NCBI RefSeq assembly: GCF_004795255.1
Contig: NZ_SSBQ01000002.1
Coordinates: 3,750,001-3,814,000 of the forward strand
From: Streptomyces sp. RKND-216
GTDB taxonomy: Bacteria; Actinomycetota; Actinomycetes; Streptomycetales; Streptomycetaceae
DNA length: 64,000 nt
Direction: 5' to 3'
The notes under the pieces are model-generated. The model worked only from the letters and a program-made list of their open reading frames with translations, had not been told where the DNA came from and did no database searches. The position numbers and the translations under genes are program-made. How positions within the stretch are numbered: position 1 is the first letter of the stretch; each line of letters starts with the position of its first letter. This document shows, piece after piece, positions 30,595-40,980 of the stretch.

Positions 30595-32862
30595 ATGCCA
30601 CGTCTCAGCATCGTCGTACCGGTCTTCAAGGTTCAGGGCTACCTCCGCGAGTGCCTGGACTCGATCCTGCGCCAGTCCTTCACCGACCTGGAGGTCATCG
30701 CGGTCGACGACTGCTCGCCGGACGGCAGCGGCCGCATCCTGGACGAGTACGCCGCACGCGACGGCCGGGTCACCGTGCTGCACCTGCCGGAGAACGTCGG
30801 GCTCGGCCGCGCCCGGAACGCGGGCGTCGAGCGCGCGACCGGCGACTACCTGCTCTTCCTCGACAGCGACGACAGCTACCTGGACGGCGCCTTGGAGGCC
30901 ATCGCCCGGCGGCTCGACGCCTGTGGCGACCCGGACGTGCTGGTCTTCGACCACGTGCGCTCGTTCTGGTGGAACGTGGTCCGCCCCAGCCAGTTCGGCG
31001 AGGTCCTCGCCGCCGTCGGCGACCGCACCGCGAGCGTGTTCGAGGAGCCCGCGCTGCTGGAACTCTTCGCCGTCGCCTGGAACAAGGCCTACCGGCGCGC
31101 GTTCTACCGGGCAGGCGGCCTGGCCTTCCTGCCCGGTCTGTACGAGGACGCCCCGCTGGCGTACGAGGCGATGATCACCGCGGAACGGGTCGGCTGCCTG
31201 GACCGCGCCTGCGTGGACTACCGGCAGCGCTACCAGGGCGCCATCACCCGCTCGCCGGGCCGGAAGCATTTCGACATCTTCCCCCAGTACGCCTCGCTGT
31301 TCGCCTTCCTCGACGAGCGCCCGCACCTGGACCCGCTGCGTCCGGTGATCTTCGAGCGCATGATCAACCACTTCGTGTTCTGCCTCGGGCGCCCCGACCG
31401 GGTACGGCCCGTCGACCGCCGCGAGTACTTCGGCGTCGCCGCCGCCTTCCACCGCCGCTACCGCCCGCAGGACTACCACCCACCCGCCGGCCGTTCCGGG
31501 CTGGCGCACCGCGCCGTCGCCTCCGGACGTTTCCCGCTCTTCGCCTCCGTGGACGCCGCCCGCGAGATGCACCGCCGCGGCACGTCCGGGGTACGGCTCT
31601 CCCGGCGCACCGCTGGGAAGGTCGCCTACCGGGCGCTGTACCGGATGCAGCGCCGGCTGCCGCTCGACGAGCACCTCGCCGTCTACAGCGCCTACTGGGA
31701 CCGCGGGATGCGCTGCAATCCGGCCGCGATCGAGGCCAAGGTCCGCGAGCTGGCGCCGCACGTGCGCAGCGTGTGGGTGGTGCGCCGGGAGGCCGTCGAG
31801 TCGCTGCCGCCCGGCGTCGACTACGTGCTGCCGCGCAGCGTCCGCTACTGGCAGGTCATCGCCCGCGCCACGTACCTGGTCAACAACGTCAACTTCCCCG
31901 ACTACGTGGTCAAGCGGGAGGGCCAGGTCCACCTCCAGACCCACCACGGCACGCCACTGAAGCGGATGGGCCTGGACCAGCAGCCGTTCCCCGCGGCGGC
32001 GGCCGGGATGAGCTTCCGCCGCCTGCTGCACCGGGCGGGCCGCTGGGACTACAGCATCTCGGCCAACCCGCACTCCACCGAGATGTGGGACCGCGTCTAC
32101 CCGTGCCCGTACGAGCACCTGGAGACCGGCTACCCGCGCAACGACGTCTTCTCCACCGCCACCTACGACGACGTCCTCGCGATCCGCGAACGTCTCGGCG
32201 TCCCCCGGGACCGGGTGGCCCTGCTGTACGCGCCCACCATGCGCGACTATCGCAAGAGCTTCGTCCCCGAGCTCGACCTGGTGCGCATCGCGCAGGAACT
32301 CGGCGACGGCTACGTGCTGATGGTGCGCACACACTACTTCTACGGCCAGGACCCGCGCCTGGAGGAGCTGGAGCGGCAGGGCCTGCTGCTGGACGTGTCC
32401 GCGCACGACAGCGTCGAGGAGCTGTGCCTTGCCTCCGACGGGCTGATCACCGACTACTCGTCGGTGATGTTCGACTACGCCAACCTGGATCGGCCGATCC
32501 TCACCTACGCCCCGGACTGGGAGGCGTACCAGGCGGCCCGTGGCGTCTACTTCGACCTCCTCTCCGGCCGTCCGGGCGAGACCCCGGGGACGGTGGCGCG
32601 CACCGAGGGGGAGCTGATCGCCGCCCTCACCTCCGGCGCCTGGCGCGGTGAGGACGCCGCCCGGCTGCGAGCGGCGTTCCGGGAGCGCTTCTGCCCCTGG
32701 GACGACGGGCGGGCGGCCGAACGCGTGGTGCGCCGTGTGTTCCTGGGCCAGGACGCCGACGCACTCCCGCCCGTGGTGCCGGTCGCCGCCCGGCGGCCGC
32801 CGCGCGCCGTGCACCACGACGACGCGTCCTCCGCCGGGCGGCCCGCCGCCCCGGTCGTCTGA
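30595..32862 (+). CDS. Bifunctional GT2 glycosyltransferase / CDP-glycerol glycerophosphotransferase
   Basis: A 755-residue two-domain enzyme. The N-terminal GT-A glycosyltransferase family 2 domain (1-250) starts PRLSIVVPVFKVQGYLREC and carries VDDCSPDGS and the metal-binding FLDSDDSYLDG. The C-terminal CDP-glycerol:poly(glycerophosphate) glycerophosphotransferase domain (about 370-730) has THHGTPLKRMGLD, ETGYPRNDVF, LLYAPTMRDY and LITDYSSVMFDY, the family's catalytic and ligand motifs. Expected role: building teichoic-acid-like wall polymers at the cytoplasmic membrane face. The start ATG (RBS GGGA) is placed at the GT2 domain; earlier in-frame starts (from 30451) add an unconserved leader. 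It converges with a larger enzyme of the same architecture. Confidence 0.88.
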   Translation: MPRLSIVVPVFKVQGYLRECLDSILRQSFTDLEVIAVDDCSPDGSGRILDEYAARDGRVTVLHLPENVGLGRARNAGVERATGDYLLFLDSDDSYLDGALEAIARRLDACGDPDVLVFDHVRSFWWNVVRPSQFGEVLAAVGDRTASVFEEPALLELFAVAWNKAYRRAFYRAGGLAFLPGLYEDAPLAYEAMITAERVGCLDRACVDYRQRYQGAITRSPGRKHFDIFPQYASLFAFLDERPHLDPLRPVIFERMINHFVFCLGRPDRVRPVDRREYFGVAAAFHRRYRPQDYHPPAGRSGLAHRAVASGRFPLFASVDAAREMHRRGTSGVRLSRRTAGKVAYRALYRMQRRLPLDEHLAVYSAYWDRGMRCNPAAIEAKVRELAPHVRSVWVVRREAVESLPPGVDYVLPRSVRYWQVIARATYLVNNVNFPDYVVKREGQVHLQTHHGTPLKRMGLDQQPFPAAAAGMSFRRLLHRAGRWDYSISANPHSTEMWDRVYPCPYEHLETGYPRNDVFSTATYDDVLAIRERLGVPRDRVALLYAPTMRDYRKSFVPELDLVRIAQELGDGYVLMVRTHYFYGQDPRLEELERQGLLLDVSAHDSVEELCLASDGLITDYSSVMFDYANLDRPILTYAPDWEAYQAARGVYFDLLSGRPGETPGTVARTEGELIAALTSGAWRGEDAARLRAAFRERFCPWDDGRAAERVVRRVFLGQDADALPPVVPVAARRPPRAVHHDDASSAGRPAAPVV

Positions 32863-32887
32863 AGGGTGCGGCCCGAGCGCCGGGCTC

Positions 32888-35800
32888 TCAGTCGAACATG
32901 CGGTCCACGACCCGGGCCGCTGCCGTGCCGTCGTCCAGGTCGCAGAACGCCCGGCGGAAGTCCGCGTACGCGTCTCGGTGCACGTCCGCCACCGCGTCCA
33001 CCTCGCGCAGCGCCTCGATCACCTCGTCCGAGGATGACAGCAGCGGTCCCGGCGCGCGCCGCTCGAAGTCGAAGTAGAAGCCGCGCAGCACATCCCGGTA
33101 GTGGTCGAGGTCGTAGGTGTGGAAGAGCATCGGCCGCCCGGTGTGCGCGAAGTCGAACATCACCGACGAGTAGTCGGTGACCAGCACGTCCGCGACGAGC
33201 AGCAGTTCTGCCAGGTCAGGGTGCGCGGAGACGTCCCGCACGAAACCGTCGGCGGTGCCGGGGACACTGTCGGCGACCAGATAGTGCTTGCGCACCAGCA
33301 GCAGGTGGTCCGCGCCGAGCGCGTCCCGCGCGGCGGCGAGGTCCAGCCGCAGGTCGAAGCGGCAGTTCGCGCGGTCGTACCGGTTGTCGTCCCGCCAGGT
33401 GGGCGCGTACAGCACCACGCGGGTGTCGAGGGGGATGTCCAGCCGGCGCCGCACCTCCTCCGCACGCTTCTCCCGGTCCTCCGTGTACAGCAGGTCGTTG
33501 CGCGGGTAGCCGGATTCCAGCACCTCGCCCTCGTAGCCGAACGCACGGCGCAGGATCGGGGTGCTGAAGCGGTTGGGGGAGAGCAGCACGCTCCACTCCG
33601 CGGCGCGGGCGGGCAGGCTCTCCAGATAGGAGCGGTTGGCGAAGTCGGTGTCCGCCAGATCCAGACCGATGCGCTTCAACGGCGTCCCGTGCCAGGTCTG
33701 CACCGCGGTCTGACCGTCACGCCGGGAGAACCAGCGGGGGAAGTGGGTGTTGCCGATCAGCCAACGGCTGCGCGCCAGTGCCTCGTGCCACCGGGCGCTG
33801 CCCATCGCCACCGCCTCCGCGCCGGACGGCACCAGCGCCTGCCCATCGCGCACCACCCACAGGTGCTCCACGTCCGTGCCGCGCCGCAGCACCTCCTCGT
33901 GCACCGCGCGCGGGGAGTCGGAGTACTGACGGCCGTCGAAGCTGTGGTACAGCACCGCGTCCCGCAGCGGCTGCCTCCGCGCGAGCGGATAGTGCAGGGT
34001 GCTGAGCCGGTGCTGCCCGTACGCGCCGCGCTCGGTCTCGGCGAGGTCGGAGCCGGAGGCGAGGAACAGCCGGTCGTGGTAGCGGCGTTCGGCGGTGAAC
34101 GCGCGTCCGCCCGGCCCGCTGCTGCGGTGCGTCAGCGGCAGTGTGTCCAGCGCCGCGGGGTACAGCCGCACCGGCAGGTCGTGGTGCCGCGTCTCGGCGC
34201 CGACCGCCCGCAGGAACGGGAACCAGCGGCCCTGCCGCAGCGGCAGCTCGCCGGGCGCGGCACCGGCCGGACGCAGCGCGGTGCGGAAGCGTTCGCCGGA
34301 CCTCTCCAGCGGCGCGGTCACCTCCTGACGGTGGCCGCTGTGCTGCCACACCACCTCCAGCTCCTCCCCGACTGCCTCGGGAAGCACGCCCTCGACGGCC
34401 AGTTCGCCGTCCGGGCTCCAGGACACCCGGTCCGCCACCGGATGCACCGGGCGGTCGGTCAGGGCCAGCAGACCCTGCGCGTCGGGACCGGCGTACAGCT
34501 CGCGCGGCGCGTGCTCACCGGACGCAGCCAGGGGCGCCCGCAGGGGTGCGCTCGCGGGCTGTTGCGCGGAGGGAACGACGATCCGGCAGGTGGTCTCGTC
34601 CGCGAGGGACAGGGCCGGCCGCCAGCGGTCGGTGCCGCGCTGCCGAGCGGCGCCCTCGGCAGCGTCGGGTCCGGCGCCGGTCTCCTCCGCCTCGCCCTCC
34701 TCACCCTCCTCGCCCTCCAGGGCGCGAGCGGCCGCGAGGGCGGAGGCGAGTTCGGCCGCCGCGACCGACACGGCGTACGGCGTCCAGCCGTCGTCGGCCG
34801 GCGCGGTGGACGCGTCCGGCCGGACGGGCAGTTCGACCTCCGTACCCGACTGCTGGTGCGCCATCCGCAGCGCCACCGGCCGGTGCGGTTTCCGCACCGC
34901 GAGGGTCGCGTGCCAGACGCCGTCCGCGATCCGCTGCCCGGTCAGCCGCGCGGTGGTCTCCTCCACCGTCAGCCGCAGCCGTCCGCTGGCGAAGCTCGCC
35001 GACACCCGGCGGTCGCCGGGCAGTTCGCGCACCGGAGGCTGCGCCCCCGATCCCTCGCTGCCGGCCTTGACGCCGCCGCTGCGCACCAGCCCGCCGGTCA
35101 CCACGCCCAGACACACCGTCCAGCTCGCGCTGCGCCGGTCGCCGCGCAGCGCGGTCAGCAGCCGCTCGGGGTCCACGGTGATCTCGAAGCCGGACGCGTC
35201 GTAGGAGTACGTGCGCTGGCGGGAGTTGCGGGTGGCCTCGGGGGCCGGGACGGTCCGTACCCGCAGTGGCAGGCGCCGTCGGCTGCCACCGCCCAGGCGC
35301 AGCCAGCCGAACTTGCGGGAGCGCTGCGGGCGGTCGGCGTCCGCGGACCGGACGTAGCCGTAGCCGCGCAGCAGCAGCGTGCCGTCCGGCTGCCAGCGTG
35401 CCTCCCGCAGCCGGGCGTGCAGGGGTTGCTCGGCGGAGCGGACCCGGCCGATGCGGTGGGGCACCTCGATGGGGCTGCCGTCCGGTCGCAGGTATGTCGC
35501 AGTGCGGCGCGGCCCGCGACCGGTGACGTGGAAGACGTGGGGGTTGTCCCGCTCGAAGGCGAGGGCGGCGAGCAGGTCGTCGGTGCGGCCCTCGCGGACC
35601 AAATGCCACTTGATGCGTGACGGCAGCGGCAGCGCGGCGACCACGGCGGGGTCGACGCGGGTGAGGAAGTCGCGGGTGAGGGCGGCGAACTCGGCCTGGA
35701 AGCCCTCGTCCGCCTCCGGGAACGCGGCCAGGTAGGGCGCGAGGTCGATGGTGAGCACGCCGGTGTCGAAGTGGCGCTCGTCCTCGCCGCGGTGGCGGCG

Positions 35801-36598
35801 GTCGGCGGGCCGGCCGTGCACGAACCGGCTCACCGCGTCCAGGGCCCTGACCAGTTCGCGCAGCTCCGCACCCGCGCTCGCCCCCCGGGCGCGCGGCGCG
35901 CCGGCCACCGGCGCGCCGGGCTCCGGACGGTCTGCGCCGGAGTCCCGGCGGTGTAGCACCGGTTCGCCCACCACGTCCACGGCGGTGGCGAGGAAGTGCG
36001 CCGGCACCACCAGACGCAGGTCGGTCTGGCCCGCCTCCTCCGGCCAGGACAGCGCGTGGCGCTCCCAGAAGGCGCGACGGAAGACCTTCGTGCCGGCCAT
36101 CCTGTCCCGGGCCAGATTGCGGTGCCGGGTCACGTGCGTGGCGGGCCGGTCGCGGTCCAGCGGCCTGCCCAGCAGAGGTGTCCGGCCGGGGCGGCCGTCC
36201 GCGCCGAGCCGTACGGCGTTGCCGGTGGCGAAGTCGGAACCGGTCTCCTCCAGGGTCCCGAGCAGCCGCTCGTACGCGGTGGGCGGCAGGGTGTCCTCGG
36301 GGTCGAGGAACGCGAGGTAGGGGATCTTGGCGCCGGTGTGCCGCAGGCCCGCGTTGCGGGCCCGGCCGGTGCGGCCCTGGCCTCCCGGCGGGCGGTCGGC
36401 CTCCCGCACGACGCGGAACCTCCGGTCCCCCGCGGCGAACGCGCGCGCCGCGGCCGCCACCGATGCATCCTCCGGACCGTCGTCCACGAGGACGACCTCC
36501 AGGTCCGCCGCCGTCTGGGCCGCCAGCGACCGCAGACACGGCAGCAGGGCGGCGTCGGTGGTGGGGAGGGGGACGACGACGCTGAGGCGCGGGCTCAT
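32888..36598 (-). CDS. Large bifunctional GT2 glycosyltransferase / CDP-glycerol transferase
   Basis: A 1236-residue protein with the same end domains as its convergent neighbour. The N-terminal GT2 domain (about 1-230) has RLSVVVPLPTTDAALLPC, VLVDDGPEDAS and a FLDPEDTLPP motif where DxD is usual. A long middle region (about 350-850) has beta-rich repeats. The C-terminal CDP-glycerol transferase domain (about 870-1236) has QTWHGTPLKRIGLD, ESGYPRNDLLY, VLYAPTWRDD and VTDYSSVMFDFA. It probably extends or decorates a glycerol- or polyol-phosphate wall polymer. The DPED form of the metal-binding motif may mean altered donor handling. The two stop codons of the convergent pair are only 25 bp apart. 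Confidence 0.87.
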   Translation of the reverse strand: MSPRLSVVVPLPTTDAALLPCLRSLAAQTAADLEVVLVDDGPEDASVAAAARAFAAGDRRFRVVREADRPPGGQGRTGRARNAGLRHTGAKIPYLAFLDPEDTLPPTAYERLLGTLEETGSDFATGNAVRLGADGRPGRTPLLGRPLDRDRPATHVTRHRNLARDRMAGTKVFRRAFWERHALSWPEEAGQTDLRLVVPAHFLATAVDVVGEPVLHRRDSGADRPEPGAPVAGAPRARGASAGAELRELVRALDAVSRFVHGRPADRRHRGEDERHFDTGVLTIDLAPYLAAFPEADEGFQAEFAALTRDFLTRVDPAVVAALPLPSRIKWHLVREGRTDDLLAALAFERDNPHVFHVTGRGPRRTATYLRPDGSPIEVPHRIGRVRSAEQPLHARLREARWQPDGTLLLRGYGYVRSADADRPQRSRKFGWLRLGGGSRRRLPLRVRTVPAPEATRNSRQRTYSYDASGFEITVDPERLLTALRGDRRSASWTVCLGVVTGGLVRSGGVKAGSEGSGAQPPVRELPGDRRVSASFASGRLRLTVEETTARLTGQRIADGVWHATLAVRKPHRPVALRMAHQQSGTEVELPVRPDASTAPADDGWTPYAVSVAAAELASALAAARALEGEEGEEGEAEETGAGPDAAEGAARQRGTDRWRPALSLADETTCRIVVPSAQQPASAPLRAPLAASGEHAPRELYAGPDAQGLLALTDRPVHPVADRVSWSPDGELAVEGVLPEAVGEELEVVWQHSGHRQEVTAPLERSGERFRTALRPAGAAPGELPLRQGRWFPFLRAVGAETRHHDLPVRLYPAALDTLPLTHRSSGPGGRAFTAERRYHDRLFLASGSDLAETERGAYGQHRLSTLHYPLARRQPLRDAVLYHSFDGRQYSDSPRAVHEEVLRRGTDVEHLWVVRDGQALVPSGAEAVAMGSARWHEALARSRWLIGNTHFPRWFSRRDGQTAVQTWHGTPLKRIGLDLADTDFANRSYLESLPARAAEWSVLLSPNRFSTPILRRAFGYEGEVLESGYPRNDLLYTEDREKRAEEVRRRLDIPLDTRVVLYAPTWRDDNRYDRANCRFDLRLDLAAARDALGADHLLLVRKHYLVADSVPGTADGFVRDVSAHPDLAELLLVADVLVTDYSSVMFDFAHTGRPMLFHTYDLDHYRDVLRGFYFDFERRAPGPLLSSSDEVIEALREVDAVADVHRDAYADFRRAFCDLDDGTAAARVVDRMFD

Positions 36599-36772
36599 CG
36601 GGATGCACGTCCGTTCATCGGGGCGAGACTTCTGCCACGATGCCCAACCGGTGACGGCCCGGGACGGTCACCGTACGCGATCCGTACGGGTGAGACGTGC
36701 GCTCCGGGAAGGCCGGATGCGGCACGCTCACAGGAGCCTCGCGAGGGGCGCCCCGGCCCGGAAAAAACGGAA

Positions 36773-36798
36773 GGCAAGGAGGTCGGAGACTCCTTGCC
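36773..36798 (-). terminator. Terminator-like hairpin with T tract, 5' of the minus-strand GT gene
   Basis: A perfect 9-bp inverted repeat (GGCAAGGAG / CTCCTTGCC) with an 8-nt loop. Read on the minus strand it is followed by TTCCG and then six T residues (36762-36767), resembling an intrinsic terminator. It lies 175 nt upstream of the start of the minus-strand transferase gene and just upstream of rox. It could be an attenuator in the transferase leader or a shield against antisense transcription from rox. Confidence 0.5.
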
Positions 36799-36813
36799 AC
36801 CCTCAACGTATAG

Positions 36814-38334
<1,521 letters not shown>

Positions 38335-38357
38335 CACCCCCCGTGCGGCCGGACGGC

Positions 38358-38392
38358 GACGGCCGCGGCGCCCTCGGGCGACCGCGGCCGTC
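38358..38392. terminator. First hairpin between convergent rox and the permease gene
   Basis: An 11-bp perfect inverted repeat (GACGGCCGCGG / CCGCGGCCGTC) whose loop holds a further small stem (CGCC-CTCG-GGCG). It begins 24 nt after the rox stop. Confidence 0.78.
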
Positions 38393-38393
38393 T

Positions 38394-38451
38394 CCGCGCC
38401 GGGCGCGCCCGTGGCCGGAGGAGGGTCCGGAACGGAACGCGCCCGGCGCGG
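38394..38451. terminator. Second large inverted repeat in the rox-permease gap
   Basis: A perfect 14-bp inverted repeat (CCGCGCCGGGCGCG / CGCGCCCGGCGCGG) separated by 30 nt. It could act as a second terminator for either strand. The remaining 264-bp gap between the convergent genes holds no gene. Confidence 0.6.
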
Positions 38452-38598
38452 GGTGGGCTCGGGCAGGACGGGCGAATCGTCCGTGCCCGGCCCGACTGCA
38501 CGGCGGAGGGCAGGTTACTCTCCCCAGTCCTGCCCTCCCCCGCGTCGGTGAGGAGACCCGGCATCCCCAGGATCCCGGGCTCCCCCGTCACTGCGGGC

Positions 38599-39549
38599 CT
38601 ATTTGACCGAGCCCGCCATCACGCCGGAGACGAACTGCCGCTGGAAGGCGAAGAAGACCGCCAGCGGGATGACCATCGACATGAACGCGCCGGGTGCCAG
38701 TACGTCGATGTTGTTGCCGAACTGCCGGACCTGCTGCTGGAGCGCGATGGTGATCGGCGGCGAACCGGAGTCCGCGAAGATCAGCGCGACCAGCATGTCG
38801 TTCCAGACCCACAGGAACTGGAAGATGCCCAGCGAGGCGATCGCCGGTCCGCCCAGCGGCATGATGACGCGGGTGAACAGGCGGATCTCGCCGGCGCCGT
38901 CCAGCCGTGCGGCCTCCAGCAGCTCCTTCGGGATCTCCGCGAAGAAGTTGCGCAGCAGGAACACCGCGAAGGGGAGACCGAAGGCGGTGTGGAAGAGCAC
39001 CACGCCGGGGATGGTCTCGAAGAGTCCCACCGCGTTGAACAGCTTCGCGACCGGGATCAGCGCCACCTGGATGGGGACGACCAGCAGGCCGACGACCACC
39101 AGGAACCACCAGTCGCGGCCGGGGAAGTCCATCCAGGCGAAGGCGTATCCGGCGAGCGAGCCGATGACGATGACCAGCACCGTCGACGGAATGGTGATCG
39201 CGATGGTCACGCCGAGCGAGCCGGTGATGGCGTCGTTGGCGAACAGCGCCTCGTAGTTCGCGCTGGTCAGTTGGCCCGGGTCGGTGAAGACCGTCCACCA
39301 GCCCGAATCGGCGATGTCGGCCGAATCGCGGAAGGACGAGCTCAGCAGGCCGGCCGTCGGCATCAGCCAGATCAGGGCGATGACGACGAGGGCGAACCGC
39401 ACGAACGTACCGCCGGTGAGCGAGGTGAGCCGGGAGGCGACGGTGCGCCGGGGCTTCCCGTCGGCGGGTCCGGTCCCGGAGCCCGCCGCGGCTGCGGCCT
39501 GCTCCTTCCCGGGGGCCGGCACGGCCGGCGCGGGAGTGGGGGTACTCAT
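38599..39549 (-). CDS. aglG: Carbohydrate ABC transporter permease, AglG/MalG type
   Basis: A 316-residue inner-membrane permease. A cytoplasmic Ala/Pro-rich N-terminus precedes six predicted TM helices. The EAA loop is EAARLDGAGEIRLFTRVIMPL (near 217-237), which contacts the ATPase. It ends FQRQFVSGVMAGSVK, the usual C-terminus of MalG-like proteins. Its ATG overlaps the stop of the partner permease (ATGA, 39546-39549). No ATPase gene is present here; Streptomyces sugar importers commonly share the distant MsiK ATPase. The alpha-glucoside assignment comes from the neighbouring glucosidase and resemblance to AglEFG. Confidence 0.88.
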   Translation of the reverse strand: MSTPTPAPAVPAPGKEQAAAAAGSGTGPADGKPRRTVASRLTSLTGGTFVRFALVVIALIWLMPTAGLLSSSFRDSADIADSGWWTVFTDPGQLTSANYEALFANDAITGSLGVTIAITIPSTVLVIVIGSLAGYAFAWMDFPGRDWWFLVVVGLLVVPIQVALIPVAKLFNAVGLFETIPGVVLFHTAFGLPFAVFLLRNFFAEIPKELLEAARLDGAGEIRLFTRVIMPLGGPAIASLGIFQFLWVWNDMLVALIFADSGSPPITIALQQQVRQFGNNIDVLAPGAFMSMVIPLAVFFAFQRQFVSGVMAGSVK

Positions 39550-40961
39550 CGTCGGTTCTCCCTCCGCAGGCGGCGGATGTTGATGACCATGACCGGCAGG
39601 ACGAGCAGCAGCAGGAGCACCGCGAAGGCGCTGCCGAGGCCCTGGTTGGCGCCGCCACCGAAGGACACCAGGTAGAGCTGGAGGGCGAGGACACTCGCAT
39701 CGGACTGCACCGCGCTGGGCGCGATGATGTACACGAGGTCGAAGATCTTCATCACGTTGATCATCAGCGTGACGAGGACGACGCCGAGCACCGGTGCGAG
39801 CAGCGGCACGGTCACCTTGCGGAAGACCTGCCATTCGCTGGCGCCGTCGACGCGTGCGGCCTCCAGGATCTCCCGGGGGACGCTGGCCAGTCCGGCGGCG
39901 ATCAGCACCATCGCGAAGCCGGCCCACATCCAGAGGTAGGAGCCGATGATCGCGGGTGTGACGAGTGCCGGGCCGAGCCAGTCGACGCCGTTGTACGGTT
40001 CGCTGAAGTTGGCGGCCGGCAGTCGCAGGGTCGCGCCTTCGGCCTCCGCCGGCAGCGCGTACGTGCCGTCCTCGCCGGTGGTCGCGGTGGCGACGACCTC
40101 GCCGTCCTTGACCGCCTCGACGGCGATCCCGGCGAGAGCCTTCTCCTTCGGGTCGATCGTGCCGGCCTCGCCGCCGCCTCCCGGGGTGAAGTCCAGCCAG
40201 ACGGTGCCGGTGACCTCGTCGCCGGAGGGCTGGGCGGTGCCCGCGGTCGCGGCCTGGGCCACGTCCTGCGGGGGCACGCCGACCAGCGGCAGGTTCGTCG
40301 GGTCGGCCGAGCCGACGGTGTCGGCGGTGACGAAGCCGCCGCCCTTGATCTCCTCCAGTCCGGCGTTCGGACGCGGCCGGGCTCCCGGCCAGGCGGAGGA
40401 TTCGGCGAAGGTGTCGTGGACGCCGACCCACACGGCGTTGGCGACGCCGCGGTCGGGCTCCTGCTCGTAGACGAGCCGGAAGATGATGCCGACGGCCAGC
40501 ATGGAGATCGCCATCGGCATGAAGATGATCAGCTTGAACGCGGTGGCGAACCGGAGCCTGTCGGTCAGTACGGCGAACATCAGACCGAGCAGGGTGGCGA
40601 TCGACGGCGCGACGATCACCCAGATCAGGGTGTTCTGGACCGAGGTCAGGTTGTCGGGATCGGTGAAGATCTCGACGTAGTTGGCCAGACCGACGAAGGA
40701 GTCGCCCGCAGCGTCGAAGAAGCTGCGCCAGATCGAGTAGCCGATCGGGTAGACGACGAGTGCGCCGAGTAGCAGGAAGGCCGGGAGCAGGAAGCTGACG
40801 GCCACCCAGGGGCGGGCGCGCATCGCTGACACGCGCCCGCCCGCACCCGTACGGGCAGAGCTGCCGCCTGGACTGCTGGACTGGTCAGGTTCATCAGTTC
40901 CACGGCTTCCGGGGTCCTTGACTGCAGGAGCCCCGGAGCCACCCGCGGATGCTTGGGACAT
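39546..40961 (-). CDS. aglF: Carbohydrate ABC transporter permease, AglF type, with inserted extracytoplasmic domain
   Basis: A 471-residue MalF-like permease, larger than the usual ~300. TM helices lie near 55-75, 112-132 and 143-163. The EAA loop is EAARVDGASEWQVFRKVTVPL near 366-386. Between the third helix and the next (about 170-330) is an extra domain with a CnaB/carboxypeptidase-regulatory-like beta-sandwich pattern (GTVWLDFTP, LAGIAVEAVKDGEVVATATTGEDG, YALP). AglF-type proteins of alpha-glucoside systems share the motif SFFDAAGDSFVGLANY. The ATG at 40961 has GGAG 10 nt upstream; Met47 is an alternative start. It is 19 nt downstream of the binding-protein gene. Confidence 0.86.
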   Translation of the reverse strand: MSQASAGGSGAPAVKDPGSRGTDEPDQSSSPGGSSARTGAGGRVSAMRARPWVAVSFLLPAFLLLGALVVYPIGYSIWRSFFDAAGDSFVGLANYVEIFTDPDNLTSVQNTLIWVIVAPSIATLLGLMFAVLTDRLRFATAFKLIIFMPMAISMLAVGIIFRLVYEQEPDRGVANAVWVGVHDTFAESSAWPGARPRPNAGLEEIKGGGFVTADTVGSADPTNLPLVGVPPQDVAQAATAGTAQPSGDEVTGTVWLDFTPGGGGEAGTIDPKEKALAGIAVEAVKDGEVVATATTGEDGTYALPAEAEGATLRLPAANFSEPYNGVDWLGPALVTPAIIGSYLWMWAGFAMVLIAAGLASVPREILEAARVDGASEWQVFRKVTVPLLAPVLGVVLVTLMINVMKIFDLVYIIAPSAVQSDASVLALQLYLVSFGGGANQGLGSAFAVLLLLLVLPVMVINIRRLRRENRR

Positions 40962-40980
40962 GAGAGATGGTCTCCTGCTG

